Below are positions 1-7,665 of a stretch of 64,000 bases of DNA, one piece after another. The translations under genes were made by a program, and so were the position numbers. The notes under the pieces are model-generated. The model made no database searches. It was not told the DNA's origin and saw only the letters and a program-made list of their open reading frames with translations. How positions within the stretch are numbered: position 1 is the first letter of the stretch; each line of letters opens with the position of its first letter. The DNA is taken from the NCBI GenBank assembly GCA_020161405.1, contig JAIUOD010000001.1, positions 868,001-932,000 of the forward strand. Reading direction: 5' to 3'. The stretch is from Pseudomonadota bacterium (GTDB taxonomy: Bacteria; Pseudomonadota; Alphaproteobacteria; Caulobacterales; Aquidulcibacteraceae).

Positions 1-1
1 A

Positions 2-220
2 TTAATTTCAACAAAAGGTGCAATTGCTATTAATCCTAACGATATTGAAGATGGCGTTCTTATTAGTTGTGGAAAAGATAATGGCTGTTGTGGTTCTGAC
101 GGAATGGATGGATTTAATCGTAAATGTAAATGCGGAAATATCCTTGGAACAGAATGGTCAGATTGTTGGACACAAGCTGAAATTCGGTTTGAGCCATTAA
201 AAGTGGAAATTTGGGATTAA
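2..220 (+). CDS. C-terminal part of a Cys-rich protein of unknown function
   Basis: Only the last 72 codons are in the window. The reading frame is open from base 2 to the TAA at 218-220, and the start lies upstream of the window. The fragment holds closely spaced cysteines in the order CGKDNGCCG, then CKCGN, then SDCW. This looks like a small metal-binding or disulfide-knotted fold. The WTQAEIRFEP stretch near the end suggests a beta strand. No signal peptide or membrane segment can be judged. I do not recognise the family well enough to name a function. A small membrane protein gene follows 42 bp downstream on the same strand. Confidence 0.6.
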   Translation, partial: LISTKGAIAINPNDIEDGVLISCGKDNGCCGSDGMDGFNRKCKCGNILGTEWSDCWTQAEIRFEPLKVEIWD

Positions 221-262
221 ATAATTTAACTTTACCAAATAATTTAATAAAAAGAGCAATTG

Positions 263-478
263 ATGGAAAATAAAGAAGAACCAAAGTCACCGCACCCAAC
301 AATATCTGATGAAGAATGGGATAATCCGCCGCCTTTAACTGGTGATAGGTTGAAAGCTCATCAAGAAAATGTGCAATTCGTGCGTAATCTTGTGGTTAAA
401 TTTGCGATTGCAAAAATTGGAATTTTAACGCTTGTCGCGGTAATCTTGTGGAAGTTTTTTGGCAAAGGCCATCATTAA
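263..478 (+). CDS. small single-pass membrane protein, unknown function
   Basis: This encodes 71 residues. The hydrophilic, Pro- and acid-rich N-terminal half (EEPKSPHPTISDEEWDNPPP) is followed by one membrane segment near residues 50-66 (IAKIGILTLVAVILWKF) and a short Lys/Gly/His tail. An in-frame TTG lies one codon upstream, but the ATG at 263 sits about 7 bases after an AAGAG Shine-Dalgarno-like stretch and is preferred. A strong hairpin terminator follows directly after the stop codon. No enzymatic motif is visible. Small proteins like this are common in alphaproteobacteria, but I cannot assign a role. Confidence 0.65.
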   Translation: MENKEEPKSPHPTISDEEWDNPPPLTGDRLKAHQENVQFVRNLVVKFAIAKIGILTLVAVILWKFFGKGHH

Positions 479-480
479 TA

Positions 481-510
481 AAAAGCCCGCCAATTTGGCG
501 GGCCTTTTTT
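481..510. terminator. bidirectional Rho-independent terminator
   Basis: A perfect 7-bp stem (GCCCGCC at 485-491 and GGCGGGC at 497-503) has a 5-base AATTT loop. It is followed by T6 on the plus strand and preceded by A4, so it can act for both convergent genes. The T-run overlaps the stop codon region of the minus-strand beta-glucosidase gene. Confidence 0.9.
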
Positions 511-1891
511 ATTTTATTGTATCGATAAACGGCTCTTTTAAATCCAAAGCTTCACCATTGGTTTCAATTATTTTTGAATAATATCTGCCCGAAGTTTTGA
601 TGGTGCGATTACATGTTTCATAATCAACATGAATAATCCCAAAGCGCTTTGAATAGCCAAGCGACCATTCAAGGTTATCCAATAAAGACCATGTCATATA
701 GCCGCGAATATCAATCCCATCAGAGATAGCGCGGTGTATGGCTTTTAAATGGCGTTGTAAATAATCGACACGTAAAGGATCGTGAATTTTACCATTCACT
801 GGTTTTGGCGGATCGAAGAAAGCCGAACCATTTTCAGTAATATAAAGTGGTGTATCGCCATAATTATCCTTGAACCATTTCAAAGTGTCATAAAGCCCAT
901 CCTCAAACACTTCCCAACCTGTTTCGGTATAGGTTTTATGAGGAACGCGAACGCCTTTTGCTTTTAAATGCCAATTATTAGGTTCATAAGCGGTAACAGA
1001 GCGTGTATAATAATTGATACCAATGAAATCTACTTTTTGTGAAGTAAGTTCAAAATCTTCTTTCGGCCATGGTTTTGGCCATGCATCTTCAAAAATCTCC
1101 GCCATTTCATCAGGATATTTACCTTTAAAAACTGGGTCTAGATATTGATGATTCATATAAGCTGCGGCGCGTTTTGTTGCTGCTATATCCTCTTTAGAAT
1201 CACTAGCGGGATATTTAGGCTCGATATTTACAACAAGGCCGATTTCATGCTTGCCGATTTCACGGTAATTTTTAACTGCCTGCCCATGCGCGCGCATCAA
1301 ATTATGCGATGCAATCGGGGTTTCGTAGCGATTTTTATGCCCTGGTGCCAAAGCGCCAAATAAATAACCGCCATCAGTAACAACCCAAGGCTCGTTCAAA
1401 GTTACCCATTTTTTTACGCGCCCATCAAGCGCTTTGAATAAAACATTGGCATAATCACCGAAATAATCAGAAATATCGCGGTTTAACCATCCGCCAATAT
1501 GATCCAATGCTTCGGGTAAATCCCAATGATAAAGCGTCAATAATGGTTCAATGCCTTTTTCTAAAAGGCCATCAACAAGGCGTGAATAAAAATCAATACC
1601 TTTTTGATTTATCGCACCTTTTCCTTGCGGCAAAATACGTGACCAAGAAGTTGAAAAGCGATATGCTTTAAGGCCAAGTTCAGCCATAAGGCCAATATCT
1701 TCTTGCCAGCGATTATAATGATCGGTTGCAATATCACCAGTGTCACCATTAAGCATCAAACCTGGAGTGTGCGAAAAGCCCTGCCAAATGCTTGGCCCTG
1801 CACCATCTGCTAGTGGTGAACCTTCGATTTGATACGCTGCCGTTGCCGCACCCCAAAGGAAATTGGGTGGAAATTTAGTTGCTCCCGTCAT
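509..1891 (-). CDS. bglA: GH1 beta-glucosidase
   Basis: The 460-residue protein has the usual length for a single-domain family 1 glycosidase. The N-terminus FLWGAATAAYQIEG is the classic GH1 signature. The acid/base glutamate lies in TLNEPW (about E167) and the nucleophile in ITENG (about E353). RRYYSKII-like and WSLLDNLEWS segments near the C-terminus complete the aglycone and glycone sites. There is no signal peptide, so it is probably cytoplasmic and cleaves imported beta-linked gluco-oligosaccharides. It is divergent from the LacI regulator across a gap holding a palindromic operator, and it belongs functionally with the ABC uptake genes on the other strand. Exact linkage preference cannot be read from sequence. 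Confidence 0.95.
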   Translation of the reverse strand: MTGATKFPPNFLWGAATAAYQIEGSPLADGAGPSIWQGFSHTPGLMLNGDTGDIATDHYNRWQEDIGLMAELGLKAYRFSTSWSRILPQGKGAINQKGIDFYSRLVDGLLEKGIEPLLTLYHWDLPEALDHIGGWLNRDISDYFGDYANVLFKALDGRVKKWVTLNEPWVVTDGGYLFGALAPGHKNRYETPIASHNLMRAHGQAVKNYREIGKHEIGLVVNIEPKYPASDSKEDIAATKRAAAYMNHQYLDPVFKGKYPDEMAEIFEDAWPKPWPKEDFELTSQKVDFIGINYYTRSVTAYEPNNWHLKAKGVRVPHKTYTETGWEVFEDGLYDTLKWFKDNYGDTPLYITENGSAFFDPPKPVNGKIHDPLRVDYLQRHLKAIHRAISDGIDIRGYMTWSLLDNLEWSLGYSKRFGIIHVDYETCNRTIKTSGRYYSKIIETNGEALDLKEPFIDTIK

Positions 1892-1976
1892 GGTCTCTCC
1901 GACTTATTATGTCATTTTGCGAAATCTTTGTTCAAGCCATTTTTTTGCAAAAGCAAATTTGCACTTTACAATCGCC

Positions 1977-1994
1977 ATGTAAACGTTTACGCAT
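1977..1994. promoter_or_regulatory. LacI-family operator between bgl and lacI genes
   Basis: A perfect 12-bp palindrome GTAAACGTTTAC lies at 1979-1990, centred on CG as is typical of LacI/GalR operators. It is extended by matching ATG and CAT flanks to 18 bp. It sits in the divergent intergenic region, about 90 bp from the beta-glucosidase start and about 95 bp from the regulator start. It can therefore control both genes. The assignment to the adjacent regulator is inferred from position. Confidence 0.8.
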
Positions 1995-2087
1995 TAATAA
2001 AAAATGATTCAAGTGAAAAATCCTGTTTGAACTAATTAAATTCACAAGTATTTCTAACTATGAATAAATGAAATAAAAGGCGAGTTG

Positions 2088-3134
2088 ATGTCAAGACAAG
2101 GCAATGTAACGATAAAGGATGTGGCAAAACGTGCCAAAGTATCGGTTGCGTCGGCATCACGTGCAATAAATGGTGTTGGAAGAATTTCCCAAGAAACCAA
2201 AGACAGAATTTTAAAAGCTGCACAAGAATTAAATTATGTACCGCATTTTGGTGCGCGTTCTTTAATAACCAAGAAAAACAATATTATAGGTGTCTTGCTT
2301 CCCGACTTATACGGCGAATTCTTTTCCGAGATTGTGCGTGGAATTGATTATGCGGCGCGCCTTGGCGGGTTTAATATTCTGCTTTCATCTTATCATAATG
2401 ATGAAAATGAAACCAAAACAGCAATTGCGGCAATGCGTGGTCGGGTTGATGGAATGGTTGCAATGTTTCCGTTCGAAACCGATGATGATGATTTGAGAAA
2501 CACGCTTAATGCGCCAATGGTTAAAATTGCAAATTCATCAAGCAAGGCGAAAATTCCGCTTATTGCAATTGATAATGCCGATGGCGCAAAAACCGCGATT
2601 AAACATCTTTATGATTGTGGCAAGCGTAAAATTGCCCATTTAAGCGGCCCTAAAAACAACCTAGAAGCATCGGATCGTATGCGCGGATACCGTGAGGCGA
2701 TGGATGGCCTTGAACTTAAAACCAATATTTTCGAGGGTGATTTCCGCGAAGAAACTGGCTTTAATTATGCGCCCGCTATTGCACGTTTGGTAAAAGATGG
2801 TGCAATTGATGCAATTTTTGTTGGTAATGACACAATGGCAATTGGGCTTATTAATGGGTTCAAGCGCCTTGGAATAAAAATTCCTGATGATGTTGCCCTT
2901 ATCGGTTTCGATAATACACCCGTGGCATCTTATATCACGCCCGGCCTTAGTTCTATGGGGGTTGATATGGCAACTCTTGGCAAGCGCGCGGTAGAAATTC
3001 TAAAGCAATTAATTAACAATGATGATGACCTCCAAGAAGAGGCGCATTTCACACCCGTTCTTTTTCCAAGAAGTTCGAGTGTGGCAAAACTAAGGGAAGA
3101 AGAGATGACAATTCAGGAAAATTTAGCTTTCTAA
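2088..3134 (+). CDS. LacI/GalR-family transcriptional regulator of the glycan-use locus
   Basis: This encodes 348 residues. The N-terminal helix-turn-helix and hinge read VTIKDVAKRAKVSVASASRA followed by ISQETKDRILKAAQELNYVP, the standard LacI DNA-binding module. The rest is a periplasmic-binding-protein-like effector domain (IIGVLLPDLYGEFFSEIVRG; DAIFVGNDTMAIG; ALIGFDN). An in-frame TTG one codon upstream is possible, but the ATG at 2088 is preferred because AAGGCGAG lies just ahead of it. The gene lies between the divergent GH1 gene and the downstream uptake operon. A CG-centred palindrome in the divergent region is the likely operator. The probable role is a repressor relieved by an oligosaccharide or glucoside, an inference from context. 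Confidence 0.93.
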   Translation: MSRQGNVTIKDVAKRAKVSVASASRAINGVGRISQETKDRILKAAQELNYVPHFGARSLITKKNNIIGVLLPDLYGEFFSEIVRGIDYAARLGGFNILLSSYHNDENETKTAIAAMRGRVDGMVAMFPFETDDDDLRNTLNAPMVKIANSSSKAKIPLIAIDNADGAKTAIKHLYDCGKRKIAHLSGPKNNLEASDRMRGYREAMDGLELKTNIFEGDFREETGFNYAPAIARLVKDGAIDAIFVGNDTMAIGLINGFKRLGIKIPDDVALIGFDNTPVASYITPGLSSMGVDMATLGKRAVEILKQLINNDDDLQEEAHFTPVLFPRSSSVAKLREEEMTIQENLAF

Positions 3135-3167
3135 ATTTGAATTTTGATTAAATTTTGAATGTGAAAA

Positions 3168-3186
3168 TTGCCTTTTAAAAAGGCAA
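3168..3186. promoter_or_regulatory. 19-bp perfect palindrome ahead of the uptake operon
   Basis: Arms TTGCCTTTT and AAAAGGCAA (9 bp each) flank a single central A. It lies 34 bp after the regulator stop and 50 bp before the next start. As an RNA hairpin it would need to open its centre into a loop, and no T-run follows, so an operator is at least as likely as a terminator. It does not resemble the CG-centred LacI operator upstream. Confidence 0.4.
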
Positions 3187-3236
3187 GTGGGTAAATTTGC
3201 GCGTAATTTTCGCGTTTTATATAATTGGTTGGTAAA

Positions 3237-4679
3237 ATGTTATTAAAAAGACGTGATTTTGTAATAAGTTTGGCAGCTTTAATGGGTGGCTGCGCAACAA
3301 AGGTTGATGCAATTGCACCAAAAATTTCAACACAAGATGTTATGGACGATGAAATCATCGCCGATGTTCACAAGCGCACATTCAATTTCTTTTGGGAAAC
3401 TTGTGATGATGAACGCGGCCTTACACCTGATAGATATCCAACACGTACGTTTTGCTCTATTGCGGCGGTTGGTTTTGCGCTTACTGCTTATTGCATTGGT
3501 GTAAAACGCAATTATGTAAGCCGTGAAGATGCCGCAAAACGCACATTAAACACTTTAAAATTTCTATATAATGCCCCACAAGGCGATGCACCAAATGGAA
3601 TGGCAGGGCATAAAGGCTTTTTCTATCACTTCTTAAATTATTCAGATGGAACGCGCTACAAAAATTGCGAATTATCATCAATTGACACAACACTTTTCAT
3701 TTATGGCGCATTAGTTGCCAAAGAATTTTTTGATAAAAATGATGAAATAGAGAGCCAAATTCGTGACTATGCGCAAAAATTATATGAACGCATTGATTGG
3801 GGATTTTTAACCAGTCCATCTGGCTTACTTGGAATGGGATGGCATCCTGAAACAGGATATATTAAAGCCTTATGGGAAGGATATTCAGAGGGTATATTAT
3901 GCTATTTATTGGGAATGGCATCGCCAACTTATCCAATTGATGCATCAGCATGGGATAAATGGTGTTCAACCTATGACCTAACATGGGGGAAAAATATGGG
4001 CACACAAGAACATGTGGGATATTTTAGCCTTTCGGTTCATCAATTGCCGCATATTTGGTATGATTTGCGTGATATTTCCGATAAATATATGCGCAAACGC
4101 GGCCTTACATATTTTGAAAACACCCGCCGCGCCACACTTACACAGCGCACTTATGCAATAAATAATCCACAAAAATTCAATGATTATAGCGAAAATATTT
4201 GGGGCTTTGCCGCATGTGATGGCCCTTATGATGGTAAATTAGATATAGATGGAAAAACCCGCTTCTTTAGATCTTATTCAGAGCGTGGCCCCGGAACGCG
4301 CGCAATGTTTGATGATGGAACAATTGCCCCAACGTCATCGATTTCATCAATGCCACTTACACCAAACGAATCAATTGCCGCACTAAAAGCCTTAAGGGCA
4401 AAATATGGTGATGATATTTATGGCAAATATGGCTTCTTTGATAGTTTTAACCCAACCTATAAAGGCAATTACCCAAGTCAATTTGGACACCAAACCAAAA
4501 ATGCGGGCTGGGTAACTTATGATTATCTTGGCATTGACCAAGGGCCGATTATTGCCATGATTGAAAACCATTCATCGGGTTTTGTGCGTGATTTGATGAA
4601 GGGTTCAAGTGTTGTAAAAACTGGTCTTCAAAAAGCTGGCTTTGAACCAATTAATGCAAATGGAAATTGGATGAAATAA
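3237..4679 (+). CDS. exported glucoamylase-domain (GH144-like) glucanase
   Basis: This encodes 480 residues. The N-terminus has a twin-arginine pair (KRRDFVISLAALMGGC) with a lipobox-like GGC, so it is probably exported and lipid-anchored. The body matches the 'Glycoamylase' (PF10091-type) alpha/alpha barrel: LTPDRYPT, SIAAVGFALTAY, GFFYHFLN, ELSSIDTTLF, EGYSEGILCYLLG and GYDYLGIDQGPI-like segments. From family knowledge, this fold includes endo-beta-1,2-glucanases (GH144) and the middle domain of cyclic beta-1,2-glucan synthase, not only true glucoamylases. An in-frame TTG at 3225 would start before the RR motif, and the ATG at 3237 gives a normal signal. It is the first gene of the uptake operon, 2 bp ahead of the binding-protein gene. 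Confidence 0.85.
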   Translation: MLLKRRDFVISLAALMGGCATKVDAIAPKISTQDVMDDEIIADVHKRTFNFFWETCDDERGLTPDRYPTRTFCSIAAVGFALTAYCIGVKRNYVSREDAAKRTLNTLKFLYNAPQGDAPNGMAGHKGFFYHFLNYSDGTRYKNCELSSIDTTLFIYGALVAKEFFDKNDEIESQIRDYAQKLYERIDWGFLTSPSGLLGMGWHPETGYIKALWEGYSEGILCYLLGMASPTYPIDASAWDKWCSTYDLTWGKNMGTQEHVGYFSLSVHQLPHIWYDLRDISDKYMRKRGLTYFENTRRATLTQRTYAINNPQKFNDYSENIWGFAACDGPYDGKLDIDGKTRFFRSYSERGPGTRAMFDDGTIAPTSSISSMPLTPNESIAALKALRAKYGDDIYGKYGFFDSFNPTYKGNYPSQFGHQTKNAGWVTYDYLGIDQGPIIAMIENHSSGFVRDLMKGSSVVKTGLQKAGFEPINANGNWMK

Positions 4680-4681
4680 TT

Positions 4682-5977
4682 ATGAACCGCCGCGGATTTT
4701 TACAAAATATTGCATCCATTTCTGGGCTTTATGGCCTTGGGGCGTGTGGCAAAATTTTGGGAAATGAAAATGCAAAATCCCATAATATTGTAAATATGTG
4801 GGGCATGGGGCGCGAAGGCGAAGTTGTCGGCGATTTGCTTGCCGATTTTTTAAAATCAAATCCACAAATTCAAGTTAAGGTGCAACAAATTCCATGGTCT
4901 GCGGCGCATGAAAAATTATTAACCGCCTTTGCCGGCAATACTTTGCCCGATATTGCACAAATTGGTAATTCATGGCTTCCCGAAATGGTGGCAATTGGCG
5001 CGGTTGCACCGCTTGAAAGCTTGATTAAAAATATTGATAATAATGATTATTTCGAAGGTATCTGGCAAACCAATATAGTTGATAATACACTTTATGGCCT
5101 TCCATGGTATGTTGATACGCGGCTTTTATTTTATCGAAAAGATGCGCTTAAAAATGCAGGCTTTAACCAAGTTCCCGATAATTGGAATGATTGGCAAAAT
5201 GCGCTTAAGAAAATAAAATCTAATATTGGCGAAAAAAAATATTCAATTTTATTGCCACTTAATGAATATGAACCATTAATGACATTTGCATCCCAAGTGG
5301 ATGACCCAATTTTAAAAGACAATGCAACTTTGGGGAATATGCAAAGTGCGGGTTTTAAAAAGGCGCTTTCATTCTATAAATCAATGTTCGCCCAAAAACT
5401 TGCGCCAATGTCGGCGGCAAATGAGATAAGCAATGTTTATGATGAATTTGGGCGCGGCTTTTTTAGTTTCTATATAACGGGCCCTTGGAATATTGGTGAA
5501 TTTAAACGCCGATTACCCGAAGAATTACAAGATGCATGGGCAACTTCACCAATGCCGGGGCCGAATGGCTGGGGCACTTCATCGGCAGGGGGTTCAAGCC
5601 TTGTGTTGATGAAAAATTCAAATAAAAAAGAGGCCGCCGAATTAATAATAGAATATTTATCACGCCCTGATGTTCAACAAAAATTCTATGATTTAACGGG
5701 CGATTTGCCCGCCCGCAAAAGTGCGTGGGTAAATGGCGGCCTTGCCGATGATAAATATGCAAGTGCGTTCTATAAACAATTAGAGCGTGTAAAACCTGCC
5801 CCCGCTGCCCCCGAATGGGAAAGGATTGCCCAAGAAACCAGAATTGTCTCCGAACTTTTGGTGCGTGGCAGTCTTAATATCGATCAAGCGGCAGAAGAAA
5901 TGGATAAACGCGCCAATAAAATCCTTGAAAAACGGCGTTGGATGCTAAATCGGATAGGAGGTAAAAATGCGCAATAA
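4682..5977 (+). CDS. extracellular sugar-binding lipoprotein of an ABC importer
   Basis: This encodes 431 residues and belongs to the family 1 solute-binding proteins (MalE/UgpB type). The signal MNRRGFLQNIASISGLYGLGAC has a twin-arginine motif and a lipobox (GLGAC), so it is predicted to be a Tat-exported lipoprotein. Typical segments are KVQQIPWSAAHEKLLTAFAG, LPDIAQIGNSWLPEM, LYGLPWYVDTRLLFYRKDAL and NIDQAAEEMDKRANKILE at the end. An upstream in-frame TTG overlaps the previous gene and is less likely than the ATG at 4682. It overlaps the first permease gene by 11 bp, showing translational coupling. Substrate inferred from neighbours: beta-gluco-oligosaccharides. Confidence 0.93.
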   Translation: MNRRGFLQNIASISGLYGLGACGKILGNENAKSHNIVNMWGMGREGEVVGDLLADFLKSNPQIQVKVQQIPWSAAHEKLLTAFAGNTLPDIAQIGNSWLPEMVAIGAVAPLESLIKNIDNNDYFEGIWQTNIVDNTLYGLPWYVDTRLLFYRKDALKNAGFNQVPDNWNDWQNALKKIKSNIGEKKYSILLPLNEYEPLMTFASQVDDPILKDNATLGNMQSAGFKKALSFYKSMFAQKLAPMSAANEISNVYDEFGRGFFSFYITGPWNIGEFKRRLPEELQDAWATSPMPGPNGWGTSSAGGSSLVLMKNSNKKEAAELIIEYLSRPDVQQKFYDLTGDLPARKSAWVNGGLADDKYASAFYKQLERVKPAPAAPEWERIAQETRIVSELLVRGSLNIDQAAEEMDKRANKILEKRRWMLNRIGGKNAQ

Positions 5978-6845
5978 TAATATTGGGCTTTGGTTTGTTG
6001 CCCCCGCCTTCATTGCAATTGTGGTATTTTTCTTTGGCCCTGCATTGGCAGCACTTATAATAAGTTTTACCGATTTTGATATTTATGCCTTAGCGGATTT
6101 AAAGAATTTACGCTTTGTCGGGTTTAAAAATTATATTGAATTATTGCAAACCCCATTATTTTGGAAAGCCCTGTCAAACACTTTGTTTTTTGTTTTTGTT
6201 GGCGGCCCATTATCAATGGCGGCAAGTTTGGGCGCGGCAATTTTGTTAAATTCACAAGCCGCAAAATTTAAAAACCTTGCCCGTACAATATTCTTTGCCC
6301 CAGTTGTAACAACATTGGTGGCGACGGCATTGGTATTTAAATATCTTTTGCACACAAAATATGGTTTTTTGAATTTTGCATTATCAAAATTTGGAATTGA
6401 TCCGATTGATTGGCTTGGTGATCCCAAATGGGCGATGCCGGCGATTGTACTTTTCGTAGTTTGGAAAAGTTTTGGTTATAATATGGTGATTTTTATTGCC
6501 GCGCTTCAAAATGTTTCAAGTGATTTATCGGATGCCGCCAAAATTGATGGCGCAAATGCATGGCAAAGATTTTTAAACGTAACCTTGCCCGCCATTGGCC
6601 CGTCTATTCTATTGGTTTCAATTATGACCATGACAGGGTTTTTCCAATTATTTGCCGAACCATATGTAATGACCCAAGGTGGCCCCGCCGAACAAACCGT
6701 TACCGTACTTTATATGATGTATGAGCAAGGGTTTAAATGGTGGAATTTAGGTAATGCCTCGGCTGTGGCGTTCGTATTATTCCTATTCATGCTTTTGATG
6801 ACCATTATTCAAACCAAATTTGCAAGCAAACAAGGTGTGTCATGA
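5967..6845 (+). CDS. sugar ABC transporter permease, MalF/UgpA type
   Basis: This 292-residue inner-membrane protein has about six membrane segments. The cytoplasmic EAA loop reads DAAKIDGANAWQRFLNVTLP, the docking site for the ATPase subunit. An excellent Shine-Dalgarno (AGGAGG) lies 6 bases before the ATG, inside the 3' end of the binding-protein gene. The last four bases overlap the next permease gene (ATGA). It forms a heterodimeric channel with the gene product that follows. The length is typical for MalF-like proteins without an extra periplasmic domain. Confidence 0.95.
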   Translation: MRNNNIGLWFVAPAFIAIVVFFFGPALAALIISFTDFDIYALADLKNLRFVGFKNYIELLQTPLFWKALSNTLFFVFVGGPLSMAASLGAAILLNSQAAKFKNLARTIFFAPVVTTLVATALVFKYLLHTKYGFLNFALSKFGIDPIDWLGDPKWAMPAIVLFVVWKSFGYNMVIFIAALQNVSSDLSDAAKIDGANAWQRFLNVTLPAIGPSILLVSIMTMTGFFQLFAEPYVMTQGGPAEQTVTVLYMMYEQGFKWWNLGNASAVAFVLFLFMLLMTIIQTKFASKQGVS

Positions 6846-7663
6846 GGATTAAACCACAAAATATTGCCCTAAATGCCTTTATATTTATTCTTGCAATAAT
6901 TGTGGCATTTCCATTATTTTGGATGCTTAGCGTAAGCTTTATGGCGGCGGGCGAAGCATCAACATTTCCACCACCTCTATTGCCAAAACAAACGCAAACT
7001 AGCGCATATCATGAATTATTTTCTTCATCTGGATTGTGGAAATATTTATTTAATTCAATTTTCCTTGCAATTTGTGCAACTATTTTATCACTTACTTTCA
7101 ATGTAACTGCTGGCTATGCATTCGCAAAATTAAAATTTAAGGGACGTGAGGCAATGTTTCAAACCCTGCTTGCGGCAATGGTTGTCCCTGCGCAAGTTGG
7201 GATGATGCCATTATTTTTGCTTTTAAAAACTTTTGGCCTTGTAAATACTTATGCGGGTGCACTTGTGCCATGGATTGCAAGCGTATTTGGCATTTTCATG
7301 GTTCGCCAATTTGCCCAATCAATCCCTGATGAAATGCTTGAAGCGGCACGTATGGACGGGGCGAATGAGTGGCAGATTTTTACAAAATTAATTGTGCCAA
7401 ATTTAATGCCCGTGATGGTAACGCTTGGATTGTTTACCTTCCTTGGTTCATGGAATGATTTCATGTGGCCTTTGATAATTATGACTGATAGCAATTCATA
7501 TACTTTGCCAGTTGCATTGGCGGTTTTATCACGTGAACACGTTCAAGATAGTGAAATGATGATGGCAGGCGCGGTTATAACTGTCTTACCAGTTTTGATT
7601 TTATTCATCGCACTTCAAAGATTTTATATGCGCGGCCTTTTGGCCTCAAGCGTTAAGGGGTAA
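6842..7663 (+). CDS. sugar ABC transporter permease, MalG/UgpE type
   Basis: This 273-residue inner-membrane protein has about six membrane segments and an EAA loop EAARMDGANEWQIFTKLIVP. It starts in an ATGA overlap with the preceding permease gene and ends 2 bp before the next gene, so it lies within one operon. PLFWMLSVSFM near the N-terminus and SWNDFMWPLIIM after the EAA loop are characteristic of the CUT1 carbohydrate-uptake family. It pairs with the MalF-type subunit. Confidence 0.95.
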   Translation: MRIKPQNIALNAFIFILAIIVAFPLFWMLSVSFMAAGEASTFPPPLLPKQTQTSAYHELFSSSGLWKYLFNSIFLAICATILSLTFNVTAGYAFAKLKFKGREAMFQTLLAAMVVPAQVGMMPLFLLLKTFGLVNTYAGALVPWIASVFGIFMVRQFAQSIPDEMLEAARMDGANEWQIFTKLIVPNLMPVMVTLGLFTFLGSWNDFMWPLIIMTDSNSYTLPVALAVLSREHVQDSEMMMAGAVITVLPVLILFIALQRFYMRGLLASSVKG

Positions 7664-7665
7664 TT

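Noticed and set aside
3220..3225. TATAAT as -10 box of the importer operon
   Set aside because: The implied transcript would start about 5 bases before the ATG at 3237. It may be a leaderless start, but there is no convincing -35 box, so it is not listed as a promoter.
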